Shown here: positions 22,142 through 33,740 of the stretch, in pieces | How positions within the stretch are numbered: the stretch's first letter is position 1 | Layout of the letters: the number at the start of each line of letters is the position of its first letter | Source: Phymorhynchus buccinoides | Lineage: Eukaryota; Mollusca; Gastropoda; Neogastropoda; Raphitomidae | Assembly (NCBI GenBank): GCA_017654935.2 | Contig: CM065686.1 | Span: forward strand, 24,662,335-24,726,334 | Direction of reading: 5' to 3' | Length of the DNA stretch: 64,000 nt | The notes under the pieces: generated by a model | What the model was told of the DNA's origin: nothing | Databases searched by the model: none | What the model saw: the letters and a program-made list of their open reading frames with translations, nothing else | Translations under genes and position numbers: made by a program

Positions 22142-22792
22142 GCCGCCTCGGGGCGTGCAGCCCTTGCGTAAATTGCTTTGATGGAGAATTTTTGGATTCC
22201 TCCTCTTGTTCAGTTCGTATTGCTGTTAACCGTGTGAGTTGTGTTGATCAATTAATGAGATAACCATGATTAGACATGTATTACAGCTGGAATGTTCAGC
22301 TCTAACAAATTTTGTGTTCCGAGTGGCGACAATGATCAGTCAACTTGAATGTTACCAGTATGGCGTTTATTGGTTTTTATGGTAAGAGCATTAAGTTGAA
22401 AGCAAATGGATTGCTGACAAAAGTTTACGTCAAATTCTTTAGAAGTCTGTTTTGAATATCGTAAATTTGTTACATTCCACAAAACAATAGGTGGAATATT
22501 TTGATGCTGAACATTTCCTTTTCTGGGGGTTTTCAGGCATCGGAATTGTCAGAGGATTAACAATTTCTGACAAGATTCGATTCTATTGTCAGAAGTTTTG
22601 CCTTTTTAGTGAGGGTAATATTTTCTGTTAAACAGCATTTGAAAGTGATTTCATTAAGCTTTTTAAATTATTTGGTGATGTTGGGAACTGATTTCAGTGT
22701 TGTCCCTCTACAGTCTGGGTCCTTGATGGCCTTTGTACCGCAGTTTTCAGAGGATTTGGATGCCTGTCTTTTGAAAGCTGCTTTTGTCATTT
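22142..22792. other. SLBP 3' flank
   Basis: Presumed 3' UTR of the SLBP-like gene at its left end, followed by copy 2 of the dispersed repeat (22533-22760). No canonical AATAAA is present in this stretch. No other gene is visible. Confidence 0.5.
22533..22760. repeat. Dispersed repeat, copy 2
   Basis: Diverged partner of 8036-8260, same orientation. See that entry for shared phrases. Confidence 0.55.
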
Positions 22793-23295
22793 TTAACCCT
22801 TACTGTCGCCTCTTGGCAGCACAATGATTTAACACCCATGGCATCAAATGAGGGTCTGGTATCCAGTGACCTTATATTTTTATTTTTGGGAGGTAAGGAT
22901 GGCTGGTACCCACGTGTCGTCATATCCGGCCACAAGGAGCGCCATATTATGGGAGACTGCCATCTTAGTCACTAACTTTGTTTGAAAAATGCCAGATCAA
23001 TGCTGCATATTTGGCTGTTCCAATTCGAAACTTATCTAAACTGTATTTATAACATCTGGATGTTTTCTTTACACATTTAGATAACATTTTCACTTTGTTT
23101 ACACACAAATAAGGACTAAGATGGCGACATTCCCGTTGGAAGGGTCGAGATGCGCACGCAGGTGGGTTGGAGCCATAGGCCCTATTTTATGCATGTTACA
23201 GAGGAATCCCCAATATTGCAGACAAAATATTTTCTCTACCTGGGTAAGTTTAATGGTAAATTTTGCTGAGGAATGGCTAGCGTTGAAAGGGTTAA
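22793..23295. mobile_element. piggyBac-like MITE family P, long copy (503 bp)
   Basis: TTAA flanks; the ends are CCCTT... and GTTGAAAGGG. It shares ATGATTTAACACCCATG, GGGTCTGGTATCCAGTG, GAGGAATCCCCAATATTG and GGTAAGTTTAATGG with three shorter copies at 31403, 49945 and 50700. The extra 250 bp in the middle contains the inverted pair GCCATCTTAGTC and GACTAAGATGGC. Confidence 0.75.
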
Positions 23296-24640
23296 TTAAA
23301 AAGAAGGCTGTTAATTTGATCCATTCCTTTTTTTCTTCTTTTTTTTTAGTTGCATGAAGCTTTCAACCAACATAAAAAATATTGTAATCAAGATCATTTT
23401 CCTTTAGGAATTTCAATGCAGCCTTCAAAGGTCAGCGAGCAGACACATAGAATAATAACATGAACATATAAAATGGAGCTATTTTGCTGTTTGGGGTTTT
23501 GTACATCATATTTTTGTACATTACATTGGATACTTGTACTTGTAGTCTGGTATTTTGTAGTGACAGACTCGTCTTGGGGAAACCAAGCTTTCTATTTGGT
23601 TCATACCAGGCAGTGGGATTTCTCCCTGCTCTTATCATTTTTTAACTGTTTTTACGTGCATAAAGCGCATGGGTCAGACTTGCTTTAAGTCCCCATCCAA
23701 AGGACTCAATGTTAAGTTTATTTTCCTGTCAAACTGGAAAGAATGGGTGAGGCCGGGGTTGGAACCGCGGTCACTCGCATATATTTGAGGTGTTTAAAAA
23801 AAAAAAGATTACACATACTATTGTGGGCACAAATGCTTGGAAGATCTAGACAACAGGTTTTCAAAGAGAGAGGGGGGAAAACTCATACATTTGCCTGTCT
23901 TTTTGTCTGTCTCTGAACTCATTGTTTAAATGAGGCCTGTACTGCTGAATGTAAATTGGTTTGAAAGAGACTTGTTGATCTCAAAACGTGAAAAAGATAT
24001 TACCATGGAAACAAATATGCCACACATTCCCTTCATACTTTTCCTATTATACGGATTGGGCAAGTTTTCTTTTAGAGTGAAATAGAGGCAATTCTTCACG
24101 GTGGATGAGGTGCGTTTCAGAAGCGTAGGGAAAGCTAGCCTCTAAGTAGCGAAGCTAGGAAGGCGTTTCATTGGACACCACCACTTCTTAGCAAAGTTAA
24201 CCAGCTACGTTCACTTCGTAGCGTCTTGGGTTGCTACGATTGATAAATAAAATGGCGGCTGAGTTTCTGTCCAAATTGATCTGCAATTGAAAATTGTTTA
24301 GTTTTCTAACAACTTGAGGGATTTTTGACGAGTTCAGTGTTGATTTTAATTTATACTACGCCGTCGATTGTACGGCCATTTCAGATGTTCATTTCCTCCT
24401 GTTTTTGCTAGCTTTACTCTGCTAACTTCGCTAGCTTGGCTAGCCAATCAGAAATGTGCACAGGGAATATGGGCTGCTGGCCAAAATCAGATGATGTGAA
24501 CAGCTTTTATTTTGTTGACATTTTTCTTTGTCCAAAACTTGATGAATGGTTTGTTGTTGTAGGAAGCATGATTGTCCATTTTTGGGGGTCCAAAACTTGA
24601 TTTACTTTTTTTTTTTTTTTTTTTTTTAATGTAGAAAGCA
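23296..24640. other. Intergenic stretch without recognisable gene
   Basis: A+T-rich sequence with a SINE-like B-box fragment near 23750-23780, a first downstream AATAAA at 24246-24251, and a region around 24110-24450 in which GCTAGC and AAGCTAGG-like phrases recur. No exon could be supported. Confidence 0.4.
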
Positions 24641-24642
24641 TT

Positions 24643-25015
24643 TTGAGCCACTGTAGCTCAGTTGGTAAGTCCGAATCGCTAGCTCGTAATCCATCAGGTT
24701 TGCGAGTGTGCGGGTTCGAGCCCAGCTCGGTTCACAGTGGTGTCCTTGGGAAAGGCACTTTACTCCTATTTTCCTCACTCCACCCAGGTGTAAATGGGTA
24801 CCTGACATCAGTTGGAGAAAAAGTCCTTTGGACGAGACTTTTCAAAAACCGATGTCCCGTGTGCGAATGCATGCACAAGATCTTGCGCACACGTTCAAGC
24901 CCATCCAGTCCCACTATTCGGTACGAGTGGGCCCTGTGTGCTGGTGGGATGGATGACACAAATTCACATAGCACACATCCTGTGCGCTATTAATGGTCTG
25001 AATGAAGACTGGTGA
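24643..25015 (+). repeat. tRNA-derived SINE
   Basis: The head (24643-24731) has an A-box TAGCTCAGTTGGTAAG and a B-box GGGTTCGAGCC. The acceptor arms do not pair properly, so it is not a functional tRNA. The body has CTTGGGAAAGGCACTTTACTC and GTGTAAATGGGTACCTG, phrases resembling conserved SINE central domains in animals. Confidence 0.8.
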
Positions 25016-25104
25016 GTGCGGGGCAGGATAAATATCCCCAACTGGAAGAAGAGATATTGTCACAAATTCAAGAGGCAGCATTGAGAATTTAATCTAATAT
25101 ATTA

Positions 25105-25332
25105 CATGGATGCAACCTTGCCTTGGATACGAGGCAGCGCCTGTTTTAAAAATAATTTTTTTTCAAAGTTCAAGCGGAAAAGTGTTGAATTATCATTTTA
25201 CAAGCCTGGAATAAGCTTCAAATTGAGTATGATTTTGCTTTTTCTTCAGCTTCAGGGGGGCAAGCCAGGGGGCTGGGCGGCCCTTGGACCCCTGCCTTGC
25301 CTGTTTTTGGATTTTCTCCAGTTGCATCCATG
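25105..25332. mobile_element. MITE with CATGGATGCAAC ends, 228 bp
   Basis: Perfect 12-bp inverted ends CATGGATGCAAC and GTTGCATCCATG. The right half has the CTTCAGCTTCAGGGGGG block and a C-rich stretch shared with hAT-type elements here. No convincing target duplication was found. Confidence 0.65.
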
Positions 25333-26340
25333 AATATAGGCTCAAAACCTTAGAGGCTTCAAACCGTCTTCACTCCTGTTCTTTTTACCTTGTATTTGGC
25401 AGCTGTCGCTACAATTCTGATGTTACATTTATTTATGGGTCATTCTGTGTTTGCATGTAAACAAAATTAATATATGGAATATTCAAGAATAGAAAATGAT
25501 GCAATTCATAAATTTGCTCTTTACATGTCTCACTTATTTCGAGTTAAGAGAGTAACGCATAAATGTATAACAATGTGCTTGAACTTGAGGATCAACATGC
25601 ACAGCCAGAAATGGAAAAACGTTATTTAAAACCTGATGCAATTAACCCTGTACAGATTTTCCACCTACATATATTATATGCAAGAAGTATTGAAATAACA
25701 ACTGTATATGTACAAAATAACTATTATTAGTAGTATGATGTGTGTGTGTTTTTTATCCACAAAAACTTTTCCCGTTCAGTTGCTTCATTGTTGTTTATTA
25801 CTTCTGGTGTCATTTGTATAAAGTAATTTTTGCAGTTTCCATTCATTGTTCTATTGCAGTGTCAATAATTTTGTCTTCAATCTGTTCCATTTTACATTTA
25901 CTCTAATTCAGTTTATTTCCTGGTGATGTAGTCAATAATAATTTGAAATAAATGTGACCGATGACTTGTTTAACTGTCAAATACCATCACATTGCTGTAG
26001 TTTATTAACATTCTCATCTACCTTTATTTACTTGCCATGTGCATCATTTCTTTTTGACATACATTGTAGTGTGGGGGTCTACTGATGTCTAGCCAATGCA
26101 ACCAAAATAAACAGCTCAGGGTATCAAGTGATATTTACTTATGTGGCCTAAGCATTATAAACCCTTTTGCAGTTGCTGAAGCGCATTTACATGCCCCATA
26201 AGATGCTCGCCGTTCACTTGACATTTCACTGTAAAAAAATTATTAAACAAAATTAATAACTTAAGAAAGACTGTTCATTCACTCCCTCAGCAGTCGAGTT
26301 ACTTTGAGGAATATCCAGTGCATGACTGAGGGATTATGTA
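25333..26340. other. A+T-rich intergenic stretch
   Basis: No repeat structure or exon was recognised. Several AATAAA motifs occur on the + strand (for example around 25946 and 26106), so a long SLBP 3' UTR could end here, but nothing proves it. Confidence 0.3.
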
Positions 26341-26344
26341 GCGA

Positions 26345-26560
26345 TATGCCCCTGTCTCTATGTGCCCCCGTTTCTGTGTCACCAGTTTCATCTCTGTCCC
26401 CGTCTATGTGTCACCCGTTTCATCTCTGTGTCCCCGTCTATGTGTCACCAGTTTCATCTCTGTGTCACCAGTTTCATCTCTGTGTCCCCATCTATGTGTC
26501 ACCAGTTTCATCTCTGTGTCCCCGTCTATGTGTCACCAGTTTCATCTTTATGTGTGTCTA
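26345..26560. repeat. Minisatellite, TGTGTCACCAGTTTCATCTC units
   Basis: Irregular short units alternate CCCCGTCTATG with TGTGTCACCAGTTTCATCTC. The composition resembles the complementary strand of the 50-bp array at 28263-29050. Confidence 0.75.
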
Positions 26561-26703
26561 TGTCTGTGTCTCCATCTTATATCTGTTGATCTCTGTGCAA
26601 AAACAAACGTAGACCCTAATCTAGATCTGAAGCCCTAACCTAACCCTATCCCAAACTCGAAGGGACGCATAGAGGCTGGGGCACATAGAGACAGGAACAT
26701 ATG

Positions 26704-27976
26704 GTCAGGTCAGGTCAGGTATTTGGACGACCAGGCCTTGCAGCCTCTCAATGCGTCCTTCCTTTTGGTTAGAGTTTGGCAATTGCTGTGGCGGTTTTTA
26801 GCATCCATATTGATGCACTAATCATGGATGTACTTTAACAGGGCAATTCCTGTCTAGGAGGTTTTTGAATTTGTTAGTATCTCAGTCTATCTGAGGCCAG
26901 TTTAGTATGTGCAGGGAGGTTGTTCCAATATTGGGTGACTGTTAGAAAAAAAGGTTTTTTCTAATGTTAGTTCTGCTGTACCTGGTTAGGATTTTAAGTT
27001 CACTATTACGGGTTCTTATTTCGTTAGACAAGTGAAACAAGCCTTTGTTAGTATTGTCAGTGCCTTGAAGAATCTTGTAAACATTTATCAAATCTCCCCT
27101 TAGTCTTCTGTATTTTAAAGATGGCAAGTCTAATTTACTTAGCCTGTCCTCATAATCCAAATTTTTCATGGATTTTATCAGTTTGGTTGCTCTCCTCTGC
27201 ACCTTCTCAATTGCACTGGACTGTCGTTTAAGAAAGGGATTCCAAATTATATTTCCATACTCAAGATGAGGCCGTATTAAACATTTGTAAAGATTTATGA
27301 ACACCTCTTTATTTAAGTTTTTAAAACTCCTTCTGATCAAGCCCAGCATCCTACTGGCTTTATTTATCGCTGTTGTGATGTGCTTATCAAATTTGAGTTT
27401 TGAATCAAATATAACCCCTAGGTCCTTCTCCTCTGTACAAGTATCTAAAACATGCTTAGATGAGCCATGAGTAATTTCATATCCTTTACTTAGATTATTG
27501 TACCCTGCGTGCATAACCTGGCATTTTCCTGCGTTAAAATATAGATTCCACTTCTCTGACCACTCTATGAGTCTGTTAATATCGTTTTGCAGTACATCTG
27601 AATTTTGGGAACGATTATACACTTTGGTATCATCTGCAAATATCTTGCATGCACTTTGTATGTCTTCTGGGAGATCATTTATAAAAACTGTAAAAAGTAC
27701 TGGGCCCAGGATGCTACCCTGGGGAATACCACTTAAAACATCAGTGCTAGAAGACTGTTTTGTTCCCACCCGCACTCTTTGAGATCTTCCCTTCAGAAAG
27801 TTTTTAACCCACGTTAATATGTTTCCTGTTATCCCGTAAGCTTCCAGTTTAAGAAGTAGCCTTTCGTGCGGCACAGAATCAAAGGCCTTTCTAAAATCTA
27901 AGTAAATGATATCAAATGCCTCTTTGTCCTCTAACAGTTGGGTAAAATCGTCCATCACATCTAACAACTGGGTCAT
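26704..27976 (-). mobile_element. 5'-truncated non-LTR retrotransposon (CR1/Jockey-like)
   Basis: The minus-strand element keeps the second half of ORF2 and a 3' region ending in repeated CCTGA units at 26704-26719. The 5' end is cut near 27976, next to a MITE at 28002. 5' truncation and a short tandem 3' tail are usual for CR1/L2/Jockey-type LINEs. Confidence 0.8.
26942..27976 (-). pseudogene. Reverse transcriptase, partial and frameshifted
   Basis: The 344-codon frame includes the RT palm: motif A as YLDFRKAFDSVPH, motif B as GIPQGSILGPVLF and motif C as FADD. It continues through the thumb-like CLIRPHLEYGNIIWNPF and RRATKLI phrases common in CR1/Jockey-clade RTs. The endonuclease domain and N-terminal RT fingers are missing through 5' truncation. 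The frame ends at 26942 in a T run; the usual C-terminal phrase (YWNNLP) follows in another frame near 26905-26935, so the end is frameshifted. The first Met is not a native start. Confidence 0.85.
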
Positions 27977-28001
27977 ACATTATTTGGTCTAACTCCATAG
28001 A

Positions 28002-28262
28002 CATGGATGCTCCTGCTTTCAGGATTTTTTTTATTGCCTGAAGCTGGCGTTGCTGGATTTTGAGAAGATGCATTTTGGCTGTTATAGAGGTCATGACGTT
28101 TAACCAGAAGTGAAAGTGCAACGAGAGCCTGTCAGTTACATTGGAAACTTGTTTCCCTTCAGCTTCCAGGGGGCATTGTCCCCCGGAACCCCCAGGAGGG
28201 GCGCTGTCCCTGCATTCCACCGGGGCTTGCTGGATTTTTGAAATTTCCCAGGAGCACCCATG
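28002..28262. mobile_element. MITE with CATGG ends, copy 2 (261 bp)
   Basis: Same ends and interior as 3337-3676, with a shorter left part. Flanks are CATAGA and TATAGA, a 5/6 match supporting a 6-bp duplication. It sits between the LINE fragment and the 50-bp minisatellite. Confidence 0.75.
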
Positions 28263-29050
28263 TATAGAGATGGGGGCACGATGAGGGTGATACATAGACA
28301 GGGACCCATGTATAGAGATGGGGGCACGATGAGGGTGATACATAGACAGGGACCCATGTATAGAGATGGGGGCACGATGAGGGTGATACATAGAGACAGG
28401 GACCCATGTATAGAGATGGGGGCACGATGAGGGTGATACATAGAGACAGGGACCCATGTATAGAGATGGGGGCACGATGAGGGTGATACATAGACAGGGA
28501 CCCATGTATAGAGATGGGGGCACGATGAGGGTGATACATAGACAGGGACCCATGTATAGAGATGGGGGCACGATGAGGGTGATACATAGAGACAGGGACC
28601 CATGTATAGAGATGGGGGCACGATGAGGGTGATACATAGACAGGGACCCATGTATAGAGATGGGGGCACGATGAGGGTGATACATAGAGACAGGGACCCA
28701 TGTATAGAGATGGGGGCACGATGAGGGTGATACATAGAGACAGGGACCCATGTATAGAGATGGGGGCACGATGAGGGTGATACATAGAGACAGGGACCCA
28801 TGTATAGAGATGGGGGCACGATGAGGGTGATACATAGAGACAGGGACCCATGTATAGAGATGGGGGCACGATGAGGGTGATACATAGAGACAGGGACCCA
28901 TGTATAGAGATGGGGGCACGATGAGGGTGATACATAGAGACAGGGACCCATGTATAGAGATGGGGGCACGATGAGGGTGATACATAGAGACAGGGACCCA
29001 TGTATAGAGATGGGGGCACGATGAGGGTGATACATAGAGACAGGGACCCA
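28263..29050. repeat. 50/48-bp minisatellite, about 16 units
   Basis: Units contain ATAGAGATGGGGGCACGATG and GGTGATACATAGAGACAGGG; short units lack one GA. The unit has no stop in any minus-strand frame, which explains the long overlapping open frames of 299-379 codons here. They are not genes. Confidence 0.95.
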
Positions 29051-29057
29051 TGGATAT

Positions 29058-29455
29058 GATCCAGCCTGAGGTGAACTAACAGCACAAGGATAGTGGCATG
29101 GGATGAGATGTATTCAGCCTGAGGTGAACTGACAGCACAAGGATAGTGGCATGGGATGGGATGTATCCAGCCTGAGGTGAACTAACAGCACAAGGATAGT
29201 GGCATGGGATGAGATGTATCCAGCCTGAGGTGAATGACAGCACAAGGATAGTGGCATGGGATGGGATGGGATGTATCCAGCCTGAGGTGAACTAACAGCA
29301 CAAGGATAGTGGCATGGGATGAGATGTATCCAGCCTGAGGTGAACTGACAGCACAAGGATAGTGGCATGGCATGGGATGAGATGTATCCAGCCTGAGGTG
29401 AACTCGGACAGCACAAGGATAGTGACATGGGATGAGATGTATCCAGCCGAGTTAG
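29058..29455. repeat. About 53-bp minisatellite, seven to eight units
   Basis: Units contain CAGCCTGAGGTGAACT, ACAGCACAAGGATAGTGGCA and TGGGATGAGATGTATC, with small indels. Unrelated in sequence to the preceding array. Confidence 0.9.
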
Positions 29456-30108
29456 GACACAATGCTCAATACAGCATGCCAAGGGCATTTTTGGGGTGTG
29501 TATGCCACTCTGTTGTCTGATACAGGAGAGGGCAGCTGCTATTCTAGATGGTTGGGCTAGAATTTGTTTATAGTGATGTCTTGCCCAGAGTACATCCCCA
29601 CTCTTGGCCAAAAAGATTTGAGGGCAGCTGGCATTTATGAATGAAATCTCGGTTCAGTCTCGCAAAGCACGTCCTGCTTAACGTATTTTGTAAATTTAGT
29701 ATTGAGCGTTTCTTGGAAACTAATGTGCTGGTCTAGGTGGTATTAACTTAGGGGCAGGCTCACAAGAGTCACATACTTTTTCCACAGCTCAGCTGCAAAT
29801 TTTGGCTAAGTTGTCTAAAAATAATTCACATTGAAAATGTTCACTGAAAAGCCACATTCTGACATTCGTAGGATGAACCCAGAGGTAATGTGAAACTGGA
29901 AGATTGACAGTCGTAAAGATGGGGGGGGGGTCTAAATTATAACTTAGTCAATTTTTTTATGATGCGTCTATCACACAATAAAAGGGAAGGTGCAAGATAA
30001 ATGCTCGTAGTCTGTAGAACTTGATGTTTTATTGGTTAAATTGTTTACTGTTCTATGCAATATGTGGAGACGAAGTTTTTTCTTGCTGGCCTCTTTTAAA
30101 GGTGGACC
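29456..30108. other. Intergenic stretch without recognisable gene
   Basis: Mixed-composition sequence. The phrase GAGAGGGCAGCTGCTATTC...CTTGCCCAGAGTACATCCCCACTC is similar to one at 50600-50690, so it is probably part of another dispersed repeat. No exon was seen. Confidence 0.4.
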
Positions 30109-30603
30109 CTGACGGATGAGTTTTTGCAAGAAACACGTCGAGAGCACCAGAAAGACAGCCTTTTCAAAGATCAGAACACTCGCATTGCTCTGGTTTCCTA
30201 TAAATCAAACCATCGATTCCTCCTTGGCGGAGATGCCGGAGAGAGAAGCCATTTTGGATGGGGTGGGTAGAGGCCACTCTGCACTCATTGTGGCTGAAGC
30301 TTTTTCTTCTTTGTAGTGCAATTAAAAAAACACCTGGAGCTATTTCCTTTGTTGTGAGCGAAACTCCTTTTGGTAAACTATAAATTAAAAAAAAAAGAAA
30401 AAAGGCTTGTATTGTGGAAATTCCGTGCAAACGAATTGGTCTAACTCAGGTGGCCATTACTGAAAGAATTTGACTTCCAGCACCCCCGCCTAGAAAGATT
30501 TGACGGTTTGATTTATAGGAAACCAGAGCAAAGTGATGCAATCTCTGTAAAGGGTGTTTTCCTGGTGATCTGGACATGTTTCTTACAAAAACTCATCCGT
30601 CAG
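30109..30603. mobile_element. Foldback element with about 100-bp inverted arms
   Basis: The left arm 30109-30214 starts CTGACGGATGAGTTTTTG and ends TGGTTTCCTATAAATCAAAC; the right arm 30502-30603 is its approximate inverse. Roughly four in five positions agree by eye, with the arm tips best conserved. The 287-bp loop has no coding sequence. A MITE or two inverted copies of one repeat are both possible. Confidence 0.7.
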
Positions 30604-31402
30604 TATGCCCCTAGTATTCAAGTGAAAATCCATATTTATGAAACGCTCATTATTCAATATTGTTGTACTCTGTTTTCTCACCTCAAACTTTATTCAGACG
30701 GACTTCATATTTTCTGTGTTTCATGTGTAATTATCTGTACTTTTTTTAAATTACGTACCTGCATGCTGTGTTTCTCTCATTGAAATTAATATATTCTCAC
30801 TTCAGAGCTTATATCCTAATCAACCTGAGATAGCGCTAAAGTCTGAGTGAATTGCTGTTGTGACTGTATCGTGAATGTATCATATAGTCCTCACTTTTGT
30901 TTAAAAAATACATTTAAGCTTGTTCAAGTCTTATTGTGAGCTGACATGTGATTGTTGTCACTGTGATTGTTGTCACAGTGAGAGGAAGAGAGAGTATGGC
31001 TGTTTATTGAGTTAAAAATACCTTTTCTTTAACCCTCTTGCATTTATTCCGCCTCACACCGCCCAGCCGGAAGTTGCCTCGGTGTATTCAAGCCGCCCCA
31101 AACCGCCCATAGCTTGCCCCCCCACTCTGAGACCCCCTCTGATGGCATTTTCATCACGCACAAAGTTCTGGCCTGTTATACACACACTATGAAGAAGCTT
31201 CTTACTTGCAATGATGTGATAGTAACTGTATGACGCTCTGTGTGCCTCAAAAGACAGATTTTCCCAAAAATGAAAGCATCTGAATACTAGACGATGTGTT
31301 TTATTTAACAAATGCAAATGCAAGAAGGTTAATTCCACTTGAAACCACTTAGATTGAAGTACCTTGCTTTTCAAGGTCTTGTATTCTCCAATTTTTCTAT
31401 TT
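30604..31402. other. Intergenic stretch without recognisable gene
   Basis: Includes TTTAACCCTCTTGCATTTATTCC at 31029, resembling a piggyBac-like end, but no matching partner end was found. A short duplication of GTGATTGTTGTCAC lies at 30949-30980. No gene is seen. Confidence 0.35.
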
Positions 31403-31622
31403 TTAACCCTTTCATCGCCACTGTCACCTCTTGGCACCACAATGATTTAACACCCATGTCACTAAAATGATATCAATAGAGGGTCTGGTATCCAGTGACC
31501 TTATGTTCTTCATTTATGTACGCCGCAGAGGAATCCCCAATATTGCAGACAAAAATTTTTTTCTATCCGGGTAAGTAATGGTAAATGTTTGCTGAGGAAT
31601 GGCTAGCGTTGAAAGGGTTTAA
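31403..31622. mobile_element. piggyBac-like MITE family P, short copy
   Basis: TTAA at both ends, left end CCCTTTCATCGCCA and right end GCGTTGAAAGGG. Shares its left and right parts with the 503-bp copy at 22793 but lacks the central 250 bp. Confidence 0.75.
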
Positions 31623-33740
31623 AAAAAAAAACCCAGCTGAGTGTGTAACGAAAATCTGTTCCACTCCCTGGAGCCAAAAGTACTAAACCGATCATCATGA
31701 AACTTGACATAATGGTCCATTTTGTCCTGGCACTGAATTGAATAACAACCAATTTTAAAAATAAAACTGCATAATAATTGTCCCTATTTGTATTTTTAAT
31801 GAACAGGAAGCCGCCCACCTTACACACAGCAAGCCAACAAAACCAAGCGATATTGTGAATATTTACTGTGTACATTACATAGCATCATCATGACATAATA
31901 ATAAAAGTGACAACATGACTGAAAGCATGGAGACAATAATAATGACCATCAATTAAAAAAAAATTATAAAAAAAACACCTTTTCATCCTGAAGCTATTGC
32001 ACAGGCTGAACACTCCAACCTATAACCATGTTCCCCACAAATCACCAACATGGCCTCTTCGTTCAACTCGACACGCATCATATCATCAACTCCACACGAG
32101 GGACTACCAAGGCACTGGAAAACTACAGTAGTGGATCATGCTGCCAACAATCACACAGCTCAACATTACAAGTATACTTTATTCTATTTTTACACACATC
32201 CTCATACCGAGTTCATATTATACGCACAAGTGAAACATTCTTTTTACAGACTTGCCCAGATGTTCCCTCGTTTCGAAATAAAAGGTGGAAAAAGAGGAAG
32301 GCGTTGAAAAAAATCTGACAAGCGAACAAGTTGAAGGAAGGACAGTAGCGGAGGATTGCTGGTTAAAGGCGCGGCATGGAAAAGAGGAACTGACAGGCCC
32401 CCTAATGTGTGCCAGAACACGTCTCCATCACACGCATCTGATCCACAACACAGACCTGAGTTTTATCATTGCATAATCTTCCGACAGTCGCCCACAACTA
32501 TCCTCACGCACAGCTGTTTCAAGACGATCAGAATCTACGTGCGACAACCATACACTTAAAAATCCAGTTTTTTAGACAACTCTCAAAACATTCTTGAACA
32601 TAAATCTGCACTCGTCACTTTTAAAAAAATCTATGCACACGCGCACATCTACAGTCGTGATGATCGCAATTAAGATCACAAGATCATAATCATTCAGACA
32701 TTGTCTGAAGATGAAAATTGACCAGTCTCATATTGTAGTAAGGTAAGACATTCTTGGATATTACAGCTGGCAGGTTTTTTTTACATACCAGGGTGGAAAA
32801 TCTGTAAAATGCAGGAGTTGTAACATTATTTTGAAAGTGATTTTGCAATAAACTGCAAAGCTCACAAGTGTACTTTGTAATGTGACATTATACGGAATTC
32901 ACTCATGGGAGAGAAAAAAGAAACAAGTGACTACTTTTCCCACATTTTAAGAGCTGAATTAATACTGCATTTTTTTTGCAAATTTCCTAAGGTAAAGTGT
33001 TTTTGAACAGACATACATAAATGTTAGTTAAATATACACAGCTGAGAAGTCCTTCAGTATTTTTTCTACAAATGGTCACTGGTTTCTTTTCTTTGTGACA
33101 TGTGTTTTGTTGCATTCTCTCCTATATTGGCCACATCTGCCTCACACATCACCCACTCCAAATCGACACTCATTCATAGACAACAAATCTAAGATGTGAA
33201 AAATATACACAAACTTCTTAAATGGGACATTCTCAGATTCAAGCATACAAAAGAAGGAAAACATCTTTATCTTCATCGACAAAGACTTAATTATTAACAT
33301 TTCAAGTCCAAAACCCACAGCTGCACCAAATAAGAAGGAAAAAAACTGGGTTGACCCCTTCCAAATATTTCTATACAAAAAAAATAAACGAGAAAAGGAA
33401 ATTAGCCTATTGACAATCATAAAATCAATGTAAGAAAACATCAAATCTGTCAATGTACTTAGCTCTATGCATACTGCATGTCATTTTAAGTGACAACAAA
33501 GTCACTTGGCTGCACTTGACAACTCCGATTTGAAAAGCATTGTCATAAAAGCATGAAATCAACTGAATGATCATTTGGGCACAGTACAAGCAGCATCAAT
33601 AAAAGAAATACAAGTGTGCTTCGGTCAGATCCCCACCCCCCTCCCCCCGATCATGGTCTTTGGATCGCTAGGGAGACCTGATTATATTTCAAATTGTAAC
33701 CTGGCTTGGCCTGTTCTCTGAATTTGCCTTCATCCATGGT
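31623..33740. other. Intergenic stretch without recognisable gene
   Basis: A+T-rich sequence with several open stretches of 60-103 codons that show no domain, no splice pattern and no coding-like composition. It lies between the two convergent genes and may include untranslated sequence of either. Nothing is supportable. Confidence 0.35.

Noticed and set aside
24643..24731. Functional tRNA gene
   Set aside because: A-box and B-box are present but the acceptor arms do not pair and a SINE body follows.
27912..29085. Open frames of 299-379 codons on the - strand
   Set aside because: They are translations of the 50-bp minisatellite, which lacks stops in all three frames; no domain or splice context.
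32028..32559. Three overlapping + strand frames of 63-96 codons
   Set aside because: No recognisable domain or consistent splice structure; composition is like the surrounding intergenic DNA.
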